Assembly: GCA_900551605.1 (NCBI GenBank)
Contig: URWS01000097.1
Coordinates: 1-6,138 of the forward strand
Reading direction: 5' to 3'
Length of the DNA stretch: 6,138 nucleotides
From: an uncultured Collinsella sp.
Lineage (GTDB): Bacteria; Actinomycetota; Coriobacteriia; Coriobacteriales; Coriobacteriaceae
The notes beneath the pieces were generated by a model. It was not told the origin of the DNA, did no database searches, and saw nothing but the letters and a program-made list of their open reading frames with translations. The position numbers and the translations under genes are program-made. Positions 6,092 through 6,138 of this stretch are shown here, one piece after another. Each line of letters starts with the position of its first letter. Within the stretch, counting starts at the first letter, position 1.

Positions 6092-6138
6092 CTGTCTCTT
6101 ATACACATCTCCGAGCCCACGAGACTAAGGCGAATCTC
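6092..6138. other. Illumina Nextera adapter and index (non-genomic)
   Basis: CTGTCTCTTATACACATCT (6092-6110) is the reverse complement of the 19-bp Tn5 mosaic end used by Nextera. CCGAGCCCACGAGAC (6111-6125) is the remainder of the read-2 transposase adapter. TAAGGCGA (6126-6133) equals the N701 i7 index, and ATCTC (6134-6138) begins the P7 flow-cell sequence. All 47 bases match this known oligonucleotide order, so it is read-through contamination left in the assembly and not a real transposon end. Confidence 0.98.

Noticed and set aside
6092..6110. Tn5 mosaic end, as a natural insertion element
   Set aside because: It is followed by synthetic adapter, index and P7 bases, so it is library-preparation sequence.

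Overview
The window looks like one short contig (about 6.1 kb) from a GC-rich bacterium with strong Shine-Dalgarno sites and GTG as well as ATG starts. Protein style and gene content suggest a gut Coriobacteriia actinobacterium such as Collinsella. That assignment rests on recognition, not on a search. The last 47 bases (6092-6138) are not genomic: they are an Illumina Nextera adapter with its index, so the biological sequence ends at 6091.

Layout. Bases 1-147 hold a strong GC-rich hairpin and no gene I can support. On the minus strand, reading leftwards from about 3132, come a Cof-type HAD phosphatase (2224-3132), a LysR-family regulator (1317-2213, 10 bases after the HAD stop) and, after a gap of about 150 bases, a LuxR-type HTH regulator (148-1167). 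A 98-base divergent intergenic region (3133-3230) carries a striking inverted repeat with a -10-like hexamer at the outer end of each arm. Rightwards from it runs a thiamine operon: a TPP riboswitch (3231-3324), an intrinsic terminator (3336-3365), thiM (GTG start, 3388-4227), a small thiamine-binding-family protein (4233-4574) and thiE (4571-5266). A 14-bp hairpin separates thiE from a convergent, 5'-truncated patatin-like phospholipase gene on the minus strand (5379 to the contig edge).

How the genes work together. ThiM phosphorylates salvaged hydroxyethylthiazole. ThiE joins the thiazole phosphate to HMP-pyrophosphate to give thiamine phosphate. The small protein between them belongs to a thiamine-binding family (MTH1187/YkoF-like). 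The TPP riboswitch with its adjacent terminator would shut the three genes down when TPP is plentiful. No HMP kinase (thiD), thiC or thiG is in the window, so only the thiazole-salvage and coupling half of the pathway is seen here. The HAD enzyme and the two regulators have no known target that the sequence reveals; only the HAD gene's divergent arrangement hints at a link to the thi operon.

I found ordinary metabolic and regulatory genes rather than a clearly new system. The points most worth a second look are the adapter end (which also corrupts gene calls), the symmetric divergent promoter or repeat at 3157-3218, and the possible alternative pairing of the riboswitch with its terminator.
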